A stretch of 64,000 bases of DNA from Desulfovibrio sp. 86 (GCF_902702915.1 NZ_LR738849.1:1426001-1490000), one strand, 5' to 3'; numbered from the stretch's first letter, positions 27,069 through 37,206 are shown. The notes: generated from the sequence alone by a model not told the origin. Program-made: numbers and translations.

Positions 27069-29135
27069 CTAGCCGAGCTTCATCTGCGCCACGAGGTTTT
27101 TCAGGGTATGCGCCTGGCCAGCCAGATCGGAAACCGCCTGTGTAGCCTCTGCCATGGCCATGGCGCTCTGCCGCGATATCTCGTTGACGAGCACAATGCT
27201 CTGATTGATTTCTTCGCTGGCTGCGGACTGTTCTTCGCTGGCAGTGGCAATGGCGTTGACCTGATCCGCCGTGGCCTCCACTGTTGCCACTATTTCCTCC
27301 AGCGCCTGCCCGGACTGACTGGCGAAGTCCGTGGCCTGGGCAATCTGGCCTACCGCGTTGTCCATTGACCCCATACTCTTGGCCGTGCTGTCCTGAATGG
27401 ACCTGATGGCATGGCTGACATCCTTGGTGGAATCCATTGTTTTTTCGGCCAGTTTGCGCACCTCGTCGGCCACCACGGCAAAACCCCGCCCGGCGTCGCC
27501 CGCCCGGGCGGCCTCAATGGCCGCGTTGAGGGCCAGCAAATTGGTCTGGTCGGCGATGTCGGAAATGACATTCATGATTTGCGAAATGCTTTGGGCGTGT
27601 TCGTTAAGCTCGGCCATGTCGCCCTTGAGTTCCTCGGACATGCGCCGCACGGCTTCGATGCTTTGCACGGCCTGCTCGACGATGTGCGCGCCAGCCCGGG
27701 CCTTTTCTCTGGTGTGCACCGAAGCTTCTGACGCCGAGCTCGCGTTGCGGGCCACTTCCTGCACCGTGGCGTTCATCTCGTTCATGGCAGTGGCCGCCTC
27801 GGAGAGGCGCTGCGCCGCCTCTGTGGCGCTGCGGTCGGACTGTTCTATCTGTGCGGCAAGCTGGGTTGAGGCGGAAGAAATGACGCCGATGGAGGTTTCC
27901 AGTTGCCCGGCGGCGGTCAGCATGCCGTCCTGACGGGCGGTTTCGGCTTCCTTGCGCGCCTCCTGGGCCTCTTGCATGGCCACGCGGGCTTCGCCCGTTG
28001 CCACCTCCGCCTGATGGGTTTTTTCTTCGCTTTCTTTGAACAGGCCGCGCAGCTTGCCCACCATACTCTGGATGCCGCTGGAAAGCCCGCCAATCTCATC
28101 ACTTCTGCTGGCGGCTTTGGCCAGGGCTTCCTCTTCATGCGGCTCAGGGTTAAAGTTGCCGCCTGCCACCACCTGCACATACTTTTCGCTGATCTTCAGG
28201 GATCGCGCTATGCCCCGCGACACAAACACAATGACCACGCCGAGCACAAGCGCCGTGACTATGCCCACAAGCACGTTGGCCTTGAGAAGCCTGCTTGTGG
28301 GTGCGAGCATCTCGTCCCTGTCCGCGACCATGACCACATGCCAGTTGCTTTCGGGCATATGCCGGTAGTAGGCCACCATTTGCTGCTCGCCACGGGCGAA
28401 ATGCACGCTCCCGCTTCCGCTGACCAGGGCTGCCTTCACAAAGGGTTCCTGGCTGCAGTCCTTGCCCAGCAAAGACTTGTCGGGATGCATGATGGCCGTC
28501 CCCGTACTGTCATATACGGCGCAATACCCGTGTTTACCCATCTTGATGGTGTCTGTGGTGCTCTCGCTCAGACGGGCCAGACTCATGTAGGCGTACAAAA
28601 CGCCCTGCGATTTGCCCTGGGCCATGACCGGAGCCGCCACCATGGTGGACATTTCACCCGCATGGTTACGGATGTTTTCCATGCTCATCTGACCGGCAAG
28701 GGCCACCTGCACAGACTTACGGTCGCGCAGGTTGTTGCCGATCATTTCCCTGGTGGTATGGGCCACCACAATGCCTGACGCATCTATCAATCCTGCACCA
28801 TTAACCATGCCAAAATGCTGCGAAAGATCGTCAAGCACGCTCTGGACATCCGGCTCGCCCAGGCTGTCGAGGCCAGCCTGATTGCCTGTGCGGGTGAACA
28901 GGGCCTTTTTGACATGGGCCGATTCGGCATTGGTTCTGATGAGGCCGTGCGTCATTTGCTGCACAGAACCCAGCCCTTCAATCTGCTTGTCTATAACGCT
29001 GTCGAACTCATGCGCGACCTGCTCTGTGAGCGAATGTTCTGCCTGCCAATAACTGAGACCGCATACCGCAGTCAGGCCCAGTAGGGATGGAACCAGAATG
29101 GTAAGCATCATCTTGTTCATTATTCCCATTTTCAT
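27069..29135 (-). CDS. Methyl-accepting chemotaxis protein (Cache sensor)
   Basis: The ATG at 29135 is preferred over an upstream TTG because AGAGG is 8 bases from it; 688 residues. TM1 lies near 9-28 and TM2 near 286-308. The periplasmic part between them has double-Cache features ([52 protein letters not shown]). A cytoplasmic coiled coil follows, with the conserved signalling hairpin tip around [18 protein letters not shown]. The C-terminus lacks a CheR pentapeptide. The ligand is unknown. Confidence 0.92.
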   Translation of the reverse strand: MKMGIMNKMMLTILVPSLLGLTAVCGLSYWQAEHSLTEQVAHEFDSVIDKQIEGLGSVQQMTHGLIRTNAESAHVKKALFTRTGNQAGLDSLGEPDVQSVLDDLSQHFGMVNGAGLIDASGIVVAHTTREMIGNNLRDRKSVQVALAGQMSMENIRNHAGEMSTMVAAPVMAQGKSQGVLYAYMSLARLSESTTDTIKMGKHGYCAVYDSTGTAIMHPDKSLLGKDCSQEPFVKAALVSGSGSVHFARGEQQMVAYYRHMPESNWHVVMVADRDEMLAPTSRLLKANVLVGIVTALVLGVVIVFVSRGIARSLKISEKYVQVVAGGNFNPEPHEEEALAKAASRSDEIGGLSSGIQSMVGKLRGLFKESEEKTHQAEVATGEARVAMQEAQEARKEAETARQDGMLTAAGQLETSIGVISSASTQLAAQIEQSDRSATEAAQRLSEAATAMNEMNATVQEVARNASSASEASVHTREKARAGAHIVEQAVQSIEAVRRMSEELKGDMAELNEHAQSISQIMNVISDIADQTNLLALNAAIEAARAGDAGRGFAVVADEVRKLAEKTMDSTKDVSHAIRSIQDSTAKSMGSMDNAVGQIAQATDFASQSGQALEEIVATVEATADQVNAIATASEEQSAASEEINQSIVLVNEISRQSAMAMAEATQAVSDLAGQAHTLKNLVAQMKLG

Positions 29136-29602
29136 ATTCAAGACCTCTGGATTCTTGTGTATTTCAGATTACTGGCGGAGGACGAAATCGCGCCGAATCA
29201 CGTCTGGAAAGCGAGGAATGTCGTAGGGAGGAGCTGAGGAATTGAACCGGAAGGTGGGTGAGGATTCCTGACTGCGCTGTCCAGGTTAATTTACCTATAT
29301 AGCTTTTCGAATTATTTTGCAAAAAATATTATGGCAAAAGCGCAATTATTTCAAAAAAGTTTTTCCCGGTCGTGGCGCAAGAGCGCATTTCATCGACCGG
29401 AGCCCCCCAAACGGGAGAGGACGCATCACTAGACGGCCGCCCACGCCAGCGGGCAGCCGTCCATGAAAAAGCAATGAAAGTGGGAAGATGTGTATCGGCC
29501 TATAGCAGAAGACAGGCATCCAAGGCCAGTATCGGAAGCAGACTATCAGAAAAAGACTATCGCAAACCAACTATATGAAGACAACTATTTGAAGAACGTC
29601 AT

Positions 29603-29739
29603 TAGAGTAGTTTACGAATGAAATGAGTTAACTGCTCTGCAAGGATTTTTCTGAAAATCCTTGCCACGAAATGTGAGTAGGCAGGCTTTTGCCTGCCGTA
29701 CGCGAGCATTTTCGCATTGAGAATATCTATTCTCGCGGT
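29603..29739. repeat. Palindromic repeat family C, copy 3 (inverted)
   Basis: TAGAGTAG, ACGAATGAAATGAGTTAACT, the AAGGATTTTTC-TG-AAAATCCTT hairpin, and GGCAGGC-TTTT-GCCTGCC appear in inverse order relative to copy 1. A separate short hairpin GAGAATATCTATTCTC closes it. Confidence 0.6.
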
Positions 29740-30019
29740 AGCCGTTGCCCGCTCCTGCGGACTTGCCTGAACCGTTGGCGGGAACCGACTTACGGGGCAG
29801 GACAGCATCGCTATGGATAGCGACAGCGGTTCTTTCACTTAGATGTCGCGCAACCAACTACTGTCTTCGGGCGTATTTTCCTGCGTCACAACGCCTGAAG
29901 CAATGCTTCCAAGACACCCGCTCCGGCTTTACCCGCGCAGATAAACAGCGCTTACGCCTCTGCGGCGGGCGTCTGCTCCCGCATCCGCCAGAGCAATTTC
30001 AAAGAGACATTGCTCTAAT

Positions 30020-30110
30020 GCCGTAGAAAAGTGCGGCGGACACAACATGGCGTGGATTCAGCCGAAAAATATGATTTTCGGCTGAATGAGAAATTGAACT
30101 GTGAAGGAGC
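30020..30110. repeat. Degenerate composite repeat (family B fragment)
   Basis: The ACAACATGGCGTGGATTCAG core and the hairpin ATTCAGCCGAAAAAT/ATTTTCGGCTGAAT are recognisable. The terminal CTAGAGCA/TGCTCTAG ends are lost. It lies just beyond the stop of the radical SAM gene. Confidence 0.5.
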
Positions 30111-30140
30111 TCAAAGATACTCTGGCCGAGAAGCGCACAC

Positions 30141-31274
30141 TCAGCAGATCACGGTCAGGCGCAGTTCCTGCTGACAGGCGGCGTCAAAATCCAGGCCGTC
30201 AGGCGAAAGCCCCAGCCCTGCCCAGGCGGCACGCAGTTCGCCGCGCATTCCCCATATATATCCCTGGCAGGAAGGGGGCACGCGCAGCGACCGCAAGCGC
30301 GGCGGCGCAGTCATGTCCAAAGAGGCCGCCAGCGCGGCCAGGGCGCGGCGCACCGCCAGCAGCAGGGCCCGCCCCATGACGCGGCTGCCCAGAGCATTGT
30401 CCACGGGCCCGGCCAGCACAGCCTCGGTCAGCGCGGCTTCGGGCGCAAGCCCCATGCGGATGACGGGCACCCGCGCCTCCTGCGCCACAAGCCAGCCCTG
30501 CGCGAGGCAATCCAGCGTCTCTTCCAGCGGCCACGGCGCATAGAGATTCTGCCGCCACATGCGGGCAAGGGCCGTACCCTCAAGCACAAGGCAGGGGTAA
30601 AAGCGCAGCATGTCAGCCCCGGCATCGAGCGCCTGGGGAACGTCGCGCAAAAAATCCGCCGTGCTGTTGCCCGGCATGCCCGGCAAGAGCTGCACCCCCA
30701 GCGTCAGGCCAGCCGCCTTCACACGACCGCAGGCACGAAGGGCCGTGGCCCCGTCATAGCCCCGCTTTGAGGCAACGAGGGCGTCATCCGCAAAGCTTTG
30801 CACGCCAAGTTCCACACAGCGGCAACCGGCTGCCCGCAACCGCGCAAGGACGGGCGCGTCCACGCAATCCGGCCGGGTTGAACAGCGGAAACCGCGAATC
30901 CAGCCACGCTCAAGCGCCCCGCGCGCCAGGTCAAGACAGGCGTTCTGATCCTGTACGGGCATGGCCGTGAAGGTGCCTCCATAAAAGGCCAGCTCGGCTG
31001 GCGGCAAGCCCATGGCATGACGCTGCTCAAGATTTTCGCTGGTTGCGCGCAACAGGGCCGCAAGAGAAGACGCAGGCAGAACCGGCGCGCCGGAAGAGGG
31101 CGCGGCAGGGTCCATACAGTTGGCAAGCCCTGTCTGCACGTCTTGTGCACAGAACACGCAACGCACCGGACAGCCGCTGAAAGGAAGAAAGAGGGGAATC
31201 AGGGCGTGCCCCTGGGGCCGGGGTACGAACCAGGGCACGGTTGAAGAAAAAATTCGGGCAGATACCGCTTTCAT
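30141..31274 (-). CDS. Radical SAM protein (Elp3-like)
   Basis: The cluster-binding signature CxxxCxxC is CPVRCVFC, preceded by PLFLPFSGC. Other radical SAM features are ELAFYGGTFTAMP, GFRCSTRPDCVD, CVELGVQSFADD and LLPGMPGNSTADFLRD. This arrangement resembles Elp3/NifB-type SAM enzymes with a C-terminal extension. The start is uncertain: the ATG at 31274 has a weak ribosome site, and a GTG at 31313 is possible. The gene is isolated and the substrate is unknown. Confidence 0.8.
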   Translation of the reverse strand: MKAVSARIFSSTVPWFVPRPQGHALIPLFLPFSGCPVRCVFCAQDVQTGLANCMDPAAPSSGAPVLPASSLAALLRATSENLEQRHAMGLPPAELAFYGGTFTAMPVQDQNACLDLARGALERGWIRGFRCSTRPDCVDAPVLARLRAAGCRCVELGVQSFADDALVASKRGYDGATALRACGRVKAAGLTLGVQLLPGMPGNSTADFLRDVPQALDAGADMLRFYPCLVLEGTALARMWRQNLYAPWPLEETLDCLAQGWLVAQEARVPVIRMGLAPEAALTEAVLAGPVDNALGSRVMGRALLLAVRRALAALAASLDMTAPPRLRSLRVPPSCQGYIWGMRGELRAAWAGLGLSPDGLDFDAACQQELRLTVIC

Positions 31275-31394
31275 AGTATGCTCAATGGCTGCGAAGCCAC
31301 GTGCGGCGCGCACAATGGCTCTTTATGCGTAAGAAGACAATTTTTAAGAAAAATCTTGCTCTGCCCGTTAGTTGCGTGTATTTTACACAAAAGT

Positions 31395-31412
31395 GCGCTT
31401 CATGTGAAGCGC
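31395..31412. promoter_or_regulatory. Palindrome in the leader of the HU/IHF-type gene
   Basis: GCGCTTCA-TG-TGAAGCGC has perfect 8-bp arms about 90 bases upstream of the start codon. It could be an operator or an RNA hairpin. Confidence 0.3.
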
Positions 31413-31499
31413 GTCTTCGTTGCCCGTTGGGCCATACCTGTCCATATCATGTTTTGTGACAGCCATACCAGCGCATTGTTACGCGCCGGAGAACTCACA

Positions 31500-31787
31500 A
31501 TGAAAAAAACACTGACCAAAGCGGACATCGTGGAGGCTATCTACGAAGAAACCGACAAGAACCGCGTTGATGTAAAGAACGTGGTTGAAAAACTGCTGGA
31601 CATAATGAAGTCCGCCATCAAAAAGGACCGGGCTTTGCTTATCAGCGGATTTGGCAAATTCGAATGCTATGACAAGGCATCGCGTAAGGGGCGCAACCCC
31701 AAAACGGACGAAACCATCACCCTGCCCCCACGCAAGGTCATGGTGTTCCGTCTGTCGCGGAAATTCCGCTCGGAACTGAACCCCTAG
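31500..31787 (+). CDS. HU/IHF-family DNA-binding protein (IHF-alpha-like)
   Basis: The ATG at 31500 with GGAG 8 bases upstream gives 95 residues, the usual size. MKKTLTKADIVEAIYE at the N-terminus and GFGKFECYDKASRKGRNPKT, the beta-arm with the intercalating-Pro region, are diagnostic. The C-terminal FRLSRKFRSELN resembles IHF-alpha more than HU. It bends DNA as a dimer and supports nucleoid structure and sigma-54 activation. Which partner it uses cannot be told. Confidence 0.88.
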   Translation: MKKTLTKADIVEAIYEETDKNRVDVKNVVEKLLDIMKSAIKKDRALLISGFGKFECYDKASRKGRNPKTDETITLPPRKVMVFRLSRKFRSELNP

Positions 31788-32004
31788 TCGGCAACAACAC
31801 GCCTGCGCCTTCACGGCGGGCCTGCCAAGCCCTGCCGCGCTGGTTTGGCGCGCTGTATCTTTAGCGTCAGCCGTAGCACGGACAGGGCATTTTTTTGTCC
31901 TGCGCTTTTTCGTGTCCCGGCCTCTGCCGTTCTGGGCTGCGTTATCGCCTGATCCTGGGCCGTTTCGCCACAAATGCTCGCGGTCAACGTCACGGGAGTT
32001 GCGC

Positions 32005-33690
32005 ATGCTATTCAATTCCTATTCCTTTATCTTTCTTTTCCTTCCACTTCTGCTGCTGTGCTGGCGGCTGACCGCAGGCTACGGAGCCACGCGGCTGAGC
32101 CTGGTTCTGCTGCTCTTTTCCGTAGTTTTTTACGCTCTTTGGGGCCTGCCCTTTCTGCTGCTGCTGGCGGCCATTCTGGGCATGAACTACGCGTTCGCGC
32201 TGGCCCTGGCCGACCCAAACCGGCCTGACGACGCAATGGAGGGGACGGAGATCCTTCCCGAGGAAGACGCGCTGGCTGCTCCCACGGGGTCCCCGGACGG
32301 CCCGGCTGATGCCGCTGGCTCCCGCCTGACGAAATTCCGCAAGGGCGTACGCCTTTTCCGGGGCGACGGGCTGAAAGGATTGAGCGCCTGGGCATGCAGC
32401 CGCAAAGGGCTGCTGACCATGGCCCTCATACTGAACCTGCTGCCCCTGCTCTGGTTCAAGTACTCCTGGTTTTTCGCCCAGAACCTGGCCCTTCTTATGG
32501 GCACGCAATGGAACTTCACCCCGCCGGGGCTTCCGCTCGGCATATCCTTCTATACCTTCATACAGATCGCATGGCTGGTCAGCGTGTACCGGCGGCAGGT
32601 GACGCCGCAGGGTTTTTCACGCCACGCCCTGTTTTCGGCCTGCTTTCCCTACGTGATTTCCGGCCCCATCGTGCGCTACGAGCAGTTGGGTCCGCAGCTT
32701 GACGATCTTTCAGGCTCCACGGCCGAAGGTCTGGCCCAGGGTTTCACGCTTTTCACCATTGGTCTTGCCAAAAAGGTGCTGCTGGCGGACGGGCTGGCCG
32801 TGTACGCCAACGCCGTTTTCAACGCGGCGGAAAAGGCCTTTCCCATCAGCGGGGCCGAGGCATGGCTGGGGTCCCTGTGTTACACCTTCCAGTTGTATTT
32901 TGACTTTTCCGGCTACACGGACATGGCCATCGGCATTGGCCTCATGCTGGGCCTGCGCCTGCCCGAAAACTTCGATTCGCCCTACAAGTCCACGGGCATT
33001 GTGGACTTCTGGCGGCGCTGGCACATCACCCTGAGCTCGTGGCTGCGCGATTTTCTGTACATCCCCCTTGGCGGCAACCGCAAAGGGCGGCTCATGCAGT
33101 ACCGCAACCTCTTTCTGACCATGCTTATCGGCGGCGCGTGGCACGGCGCGGGCTGGACCTTCATCATCTGGGGGGCCCTGCACGGCTCCATGCTGGGCGT
33201 CAACCACTTTTTCCGGGCCTGCATCAAGGGCACCCTGCTTGAAAGGGTGCTGGCCACCCCGCCCATGCGGATTTTCTTCATCCTGTTCACCTTCCTGTGC
33301 ATCAACCTTGGCTGGGTGATCTTCCGCACGGTGAGCCTTGACGGGACCGCAACCATGTTCGGGGCCATGTTTACTGGCCCCTTCACCGCCGAAGCCGCAG
33401 GCCTGACGGCGGATTACGCGGGCCTTTCCGCCATGGGCGTTCTGGCAACCCGGTGGCTGCCCAACAACTACCTTCAGGGCTGGCTGCCCTTTGCCCTGCT
33501 GGGCATAAGCTTTGTGCTGTGCTGGGCATTCCCCAACAGCCACGAACTGCTGCACGGCAGGCGCGACGGCTCGCGCCCGTACCTCAGTTGGCGGCCCTCG
33601 GCGGCATGGGCCACAGGCCTGGCCTGCCTGGCCTTTGTGACGCTCATTCTGGTGTCCCGCAAGGCGACCTTCCTGTACTTCCAATTTTAA
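32005..33690 (+). CDS. MBOAT-family membrane O-acyltransferase (AlgI/DltB-like)
   Basis: The start at 32005 is preceded by GGGAG; 561 residues. Multiple hydrophobic segments begin with FNSYSFIFLFLPLLLLCWRL, the standard AlgI opening. The active-site region is LRDFLYIPLGGNRKGR, then LIGGAWHGAGWTFIIWGALHG with the conserved His. A hydrophilic insert (about residues 75-110) is unusual. It transfers acyl (often acetyl) groups across or at the membrane onto a polysaccharide or other acceptor. It is paired with the next gene. Confidence 0.88.
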   Translation: MLFNSYSFIFLFLPLLLLCWRLTAGYGATRLSLVLLLFSVVFYALWGLPFLLLLAAILGMNYAFALALADPNRPDDAMEGTEILPEEDALAAPTGSPDGPADAAGSRLTKFRKGVRLFRGDGLKGLSAWACSRKGLLTMALILNLLPLLWFKYSWFFAQNLALLMGTQWNFTPPGLPLGISFYTFIQIAWLVSVYRRQVTPQGFSRHALFSACFPYVISGPIVRYEQLGPQLDDLSGSTAEGLAQGFTLFTIGLAKKVLLADGLAVYANAVFNAAEKAFPISGAEAWLGSLCYTFQLYFDFSGYTDMAIGIGLMLGLRLPENFDSPYKSTGIVDFWRRWHITLSSWLRDFLYIPLGGNRKGRLMQYRNLFLTMLIGGAWHGAGWTFIIWGALHGSMLGVNHFFRACIKGTLLERVLATPPMRIFFILFTFLCINLGWVIFRTVSLDGTATMFGAMFTGPFTAEAAGLTADYAGLSAMGVLATRWLPNNYLQGWLPFALLGISFVLCWAFPNSHELLHGRRDGSRPYLSWRPSAAWATGLACLAFVTLILVSRKATFLYFQF

Positions 33691-33705
33691 AGAGGCGGAC
33701 ACAAC

Positions 33706-34941
33706 ATGAGTAAAACCCTCACCGAATCCGCCTACCTTTCCCGGTATTTCCGTGTGCTGCTGCTTCTGGCTCTTGTGGTCGGCCTGCTGGCCCTGCCCTA
33801 CACCCTGTGGTGGCTCTACAAAAGCGGCGACGTGGGCGTCGAGCGCGCGGTGGAGGCGCAGTCCTCCGGGCAGTTCGCCGTTTTCGGCTCCGGCGTCTCA
33901 CAGGACTTTGTGGACTACAAGCTGCAGCTTTACGCCAAGGTCAAACCGGAAATCGCCGCCGTGGGCTCATCCCGCGTCATGCAGTTCCGGGGAGCCTACT
34001 TTCGTAAATCCTTTCTCAACGTGGGCGGCACGGCAGGCAACCTTTCGGTGCTGCGCTCCACCCTTGACGCCATGCTGGCCCTGCACAAGCCCGATGCCGT
34101 CATCATCGGCCTGGATTTCTGGTGGTTCATGCCCCAGTGGCAGCCCGATCCCTTCAAGGACGAACCCCCCACCAGCGGCTCCTACAACTACGGGTTTGAA
34201 AGCCTGAAAAAGCCCTGGGCCTGGCTGCTTGAAGGAAAGATATCCGTTCACGACCTTATTGCCCCCGTCCTGCTGGAATCGGCTGGCGGCTTCCGCGCCG
34301 GGCGCTATGGCATCATGGCCCAGCAGACGGACGACGGGTTCGGCCCTGACGGCTCCTGGTACTACACGGCGGAAACCACAGGGCAGAAGCGTCCCTTCGA
34401 CTATCAGTTCGAGGACACGCTCAAGCAGGTGCGGCACGGCATCAAGGCCTTTTTTCGCGCCAAGCCCATTGCAGGCAGCCGCGACCCCGGCGGCATAAGC
34501 TCCGCCCATCTGGACGCCTTTGCCGAAATCTACTGCCGCCTCAAGGCGCGCGGCATAGCCACCTTTGTCTTTATTTCGCCCCTGTCCGTGAAAGTGCTGG
34601 ACGCCATACGCCAGCGCGAGGCCGACTACCCGCACCTCTTCCACCTGCGGGAAGCCCTGCTGGCACGCGGCATTGAAGTTATGGACTTTACGGATGCGCG
34701 CACCTTCGGCTCCAGCGATTGCGAATTTGTTGACGGCTTCCACGGCGGCGAAGTAACTTATGCGCGCATGCTGCGGGATATGGCCGATCGCTGGCCCGCC
34801 CTGCTGACTTACGTGAATATGGAAAAGATCAATGCGACCATCCGTGACTGGCGCGGGCACGCCCTGGTATTTGACCCGCGCCTCACGGACAAGCCGGAAA
34901 TTGATTTCAACAATTTCAACTGTCCCAAACGTAAACCATAG
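33706..34941 (+). CDS. Membrane-anchored SGNH-like protein, partner of the MBOAT protein
   Basis: 411 residues with one N-terminal membrane segment (about 15-38). The exported domain has IAAVGSSRVMQFRG (a possible block I with Ser) and a late VDGFHGGEVTYARM (possible Asp/His of block V), as in AlgX/AlgJ/DltD-like SGNH proteins that work with MBOAT proteins. It starts 15 bases after the MBOAT stop. It probably completes O-acylation of an extracellular polymer; the acceptor is unknown. Confidence 0.65.
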   Translation: MSKTLTESAYLSRYFRVLLLLALVVGLLALPYTLWWLYKSGDVGVERAVEAQSSGQFAVFGSGVSQDFVDYKLQLYAKVKPEIAAVGSSRVMQFRGAYFRKSFLNVGGTAGNLSVLRSTLDAMLALHKPDAVIIGLDFWWFMPQWQPDPFKDEPPTSGSYNYGFESLKKPWAWLLEGKISVHDLIAPVLLESAGGFRAGRYGIMAQQTDDGFGPDGSWYYTAETTGQKRPFDYQFEDTLKQVRHGIKAFFRAKPIAGSRDPGGISSAHLDAFAEIYCRLKARGIATFVFISPLSVKVLDAIRQREADYPHLFHLREALLARGIEVMDFTDARTFGSSDCEFVDGFHGGEVTYARMLRDMADRWPALLTYVNMEKINATIRDWRGHALVFDPRLTDKPEIDFNNFNCPKRKP

Positions 34942-35028
34942 GCCGTAAACGGCCTGGCAAGACCCGAGCCCGGCCGCCATCCACTGACGCAGGCCGAGCC
35001 GCAGGAACGCCATGCCGCGAAGCCTGGC

Positions 35029-35180
35029 TAGAGCATTTTAACTTTGAAAAAGTGTAACTGCTCTAGCGCTGTACGAAAGTGCAGCTCGCCACAACGTGGC
35101 GTGGATTCAGCCGAAAATCGCATTTTTCGGCTGAATGAAAACTTTGAAATGTGAAGCATTTCAAAGTTAATCTGCTCTAG
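35029..35180. repeat. Composite palindromic repeat (family B, reference copy)
   Basis: The most regular copy, 152 bp. End modules are TAGAGCATTTTAACTTTG...CAGTTACAC-type hairpins. A GCCACAACGTGGCG dyad follows, then the hairpin ATTCAGCCGAAAAT...ATTTTTCGGCTGAAT. The last module is AACTTTGAAATG...CATTTCAAAGTT, ending CTGCTCTAG. The element lies between the acyltransferase pair and the Sel1 gene, which begins two bases after it. Confidence 0.8.
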
Positions 35181-35182
35181 GG

Positions 35183-37093
35183 ATGGGAGCCATGCGCCGG
35201 AACACCTCCAGTTGTACAGCAGAGCCGAAAGGCTTTGCGCAAAACAGTATGCCTGCGCGCAGGGTCGTGTTGACGGCCCTGCGCGCCACCCTTCCCGCCG
35301 TTCCAGCCCGAACCGTCGCTTTTCTGCGCGCCATCGCGCTATGGGGCTTGCTCCTCTGCGCAGCCGCACTGGGGGGCATGACGCCGCGCACGGCTCTGGC
35401 TGCGGCGGCCTCCATTCCTACTCCGACCAGCACCGAGCCCAGGGTTCATGAACCCACCGTCACCGTGCCCACAGTTCAGGCCCCTGTTGTCCCGGCGCCC
35501 ACGATACAGGCTCCCGCCCTGCAGCCACCCAGCGGGGGGCAACGGCCGGGCTGGGCAGGCAGCGGACAGCCAGCAGACAATGGTCAGCCCTCCAGAGGGC
35601 GCGAAATAATGGGATTTCTTTTTGGCGGCCAGCTGTCAGAAGCTGAAGCGGCCACGCTGCAACAACAGGATGGACAGCAGGTCGGCCAGCCGGGACAAAA
35701 AAGCAACGGGCACACAGGCGCGGCCGCCGCTCTGGGGCAGGCCCCGACCCTTTCGCCAGCGCCCGTGCCGCCGCCCGCTCCCGTGGCCCCAACGCCTGCC
35801 GCGCTCGCTCCCGCCAGTCCCAGAAGCCCCGCTGCTGACGGCATGCAGCCCCAGTCGCCGGAAGCGCAACGACGCCAGCAGCAGCTGAATCAGGAAAGGG
35901 AACGCCAGCGGCAGGATCGGGGACGCCAGGGCACGCAGCGCGCTCCGCGCGCCAAGGCCGCCGACGCCAAAAAAGACGCGACCCCTGCGCCGCATAGCCC
36001 CAAAGCGTCCGAGGCGGCTTCCGCGCCTCACGTCCCCACAAATGGCGGGCACGGAAAAGCCAAAAGTGAAGAAAAGCCGGAAAGTTCCGTTACCCCCGGC
36101 AGCCCCGAGGCCCAGGCCAACGAAGCCTATCAGAAGGGCGACTACGCCCAGGCCCACGCCATCTGGCAGCATCTGGCCGAAAACGGCGACGGCCAGGCCA
36201 TGAACAACCTTGGGGTGCTCTTTGACCTCGGCCAGGGTGTGGATATGGACGAAGGGCGCGCGCTCTACTGGTTTGCCCGCTCCGCTTCCGCAGGACATCC
36301 GTCCGGCATGAGCAACTACGGGCGCATGCTGGAGCAGGGGCGCGGCATTGACGCCAACCCCCAAGAGGCCGCCCGCTGGTTTGACCTCGCAGCCCGGCAG
36401 GGGCAACCCGAAGCCCAGTACAACCTCGGCCTCATGTATGAGAGCGGGCACGGCGTGCCCCAAGACCACAAGGCGGCCGCAGCCTGGTACAGCCATGCGG
36501 CGGCGCAGCAGCAGACAGACGCCCTGGCCCGCCTCGGCCATCTTTACCGCACCGGTCAGGGAGTGGAAAAAAATCAGGCACGCGCCACACTTCTGCTCTA
36601 CGCGGCTGCCATGCGCGGGTCCATCCACGCCATGAAGGAACTGGAAGACATGGCCGGACCTTCCGCCTCACGCCCCAGTGCCGTGCTTTTTGGCCTGCGC
36701 CTGGACACCGCCACCCGACCCGCCATGCGCGACGCCCTCGCCAAGGCGGGCATGCGCGCGTCCCGACAGGACGACGCCTATATCTGCGACACCTACACGC
36801 CCGGCGCGCTTGTGCCCGGCGCGCGGCAGGCGGCCTTCTGCTACGGGCCAGGCCGCCCCTCGCCCCTGGGCTTTGCGGAACTGGAATACGCCGTGCCGGA
36901 CAAGGCCACGGCGCAGGCCATCGTGCGCATGGTCAGCGAACGCTTCGGCGCGCCCTCCGCAGGCGAAAGCGACGACGATCACCTCTGGAACCTCGGCTCC
37001 GTCGTGGTGGCCACGCGCTACGAGCCCACGCGCCAACTTGTGAGCCTCATGTATATGATTCCCGCCGTCTACCACCTCACCCGCCAGGATTAA
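35183..37093 (+). CDS. Exported Sel1-repeat protein with Pro/Ala/Gln-rich region
   Basis: Up to 636 residues. A hydrophobic stretch (about 45-70, ending TALAAAA) acts as signal or anchor. A long low-complexity Pro/Ala/Gln/Arg region follows (about 75-300). From about 310 there are four Sel1-type TPR units (AMNNLGVLFDLGQGV, GMSNYGRMLEQGRGI, AQYNLGLMYESGHGV, ALARLGHLYRTGQGV). A C-terminal domain of about 135 residues is not recognised. Sel1 repeats mediate protein contacts. The start is uncertain: the first ATG abuts the repeat element, and an ATG at 35192 is also possible. Confidence 0.75.
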   Translation: MGAMRRNTSSCTAEPKGFAQNSMPARRVVLTALRATLPAVPARTVAFLRAIALWGLLLCAAALGGMTPRTALAAAASIPTPTSTEPRVHEPTVTVPTVQAPVVPAPTIQAPALQPPSGGQRPGWAGSGQPADNGQPSRGREIMGFLFGGQLSEAEAATLQQQDGQQVGQPGQKSNGHTGAAAALGQAPTLSPAPVPPPAPVAPTPAALAPASPRSPAADGMQPQSPEAQRRQQQLNQERERQRQDRGRQGTQRAPRAKAADAKKDATPAPHSPKASEAASAPHVPTNGGHGKAKSEEKPESSVTPGSPEAQANEAYQKGDYAQAHAIWQHLAENGDGQAMNNLGVLFDLGQGVDMDEGRALYWFARSASAGHPSGMSNYGRMLEQGRGIDANPQEAARWFDLAARQGQPEAQYNLGLMYESGHGVPQDHKAAAAWYSHAAAQQQTDALARLGHLYRTGQGVEKNQARATLLLYAAAMRGSIHAMKELEDMAGPSASRPSAVLFGLRLDTATRPAMRDALAKAGMRASRQDDAYICDTYTPGALVPGARQAAFCYGPGRPSPLGFAELEYAVPDKATAQAIVRMVSERFGAPSAGESDDDHLWNLGSVVVATRYEPTRQLVSLMYMIPAVYHLTRQD

Positions 37094-37135
37094 ACGCGGA
37101 GCATTTTCTTTTGGGAATGCTTGGTGGCTGAAAAG

Positions 37136-37206
37136 CTTTGTGGGGGAGGGACCCTTTTGAAAAAGGGTCTCCTCCCCCACACCCCCTCCCCCTAAAACTT
37201 TTATTT
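37136..37206 (+). terminator. 3'-end hairpin repeat (family A, copy 3)
   Basis: CTTTGTGGGGGAGGGACCC, turn TTTTGAAAAA, complementary arm with one extra base, a C-rich tract, then CTAAAACTTTTATT. It lies 42 bases after the Sel1 gene stop and in its direction. Confidence 0.65.

Larger units (their letters stand above)
29142..30140. other. Intergenic stretch dominated by repeat fragments
   Basis: Bases 29142-29600 show no gene or clear signal beyond an AT-rich block (29290-29350) that could hold the chemoreceptor promoter. Bases 29603-29739 are a family C repeat in inverted orientation plus a GAGAATATCTATTCTC hairpin. Bases 29925-30018 are a family D module with an AGAGCAAT/ATTGCTCT pair. Bases 30020-30110 are a degenerate family B element. 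Confidence 0.5.
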
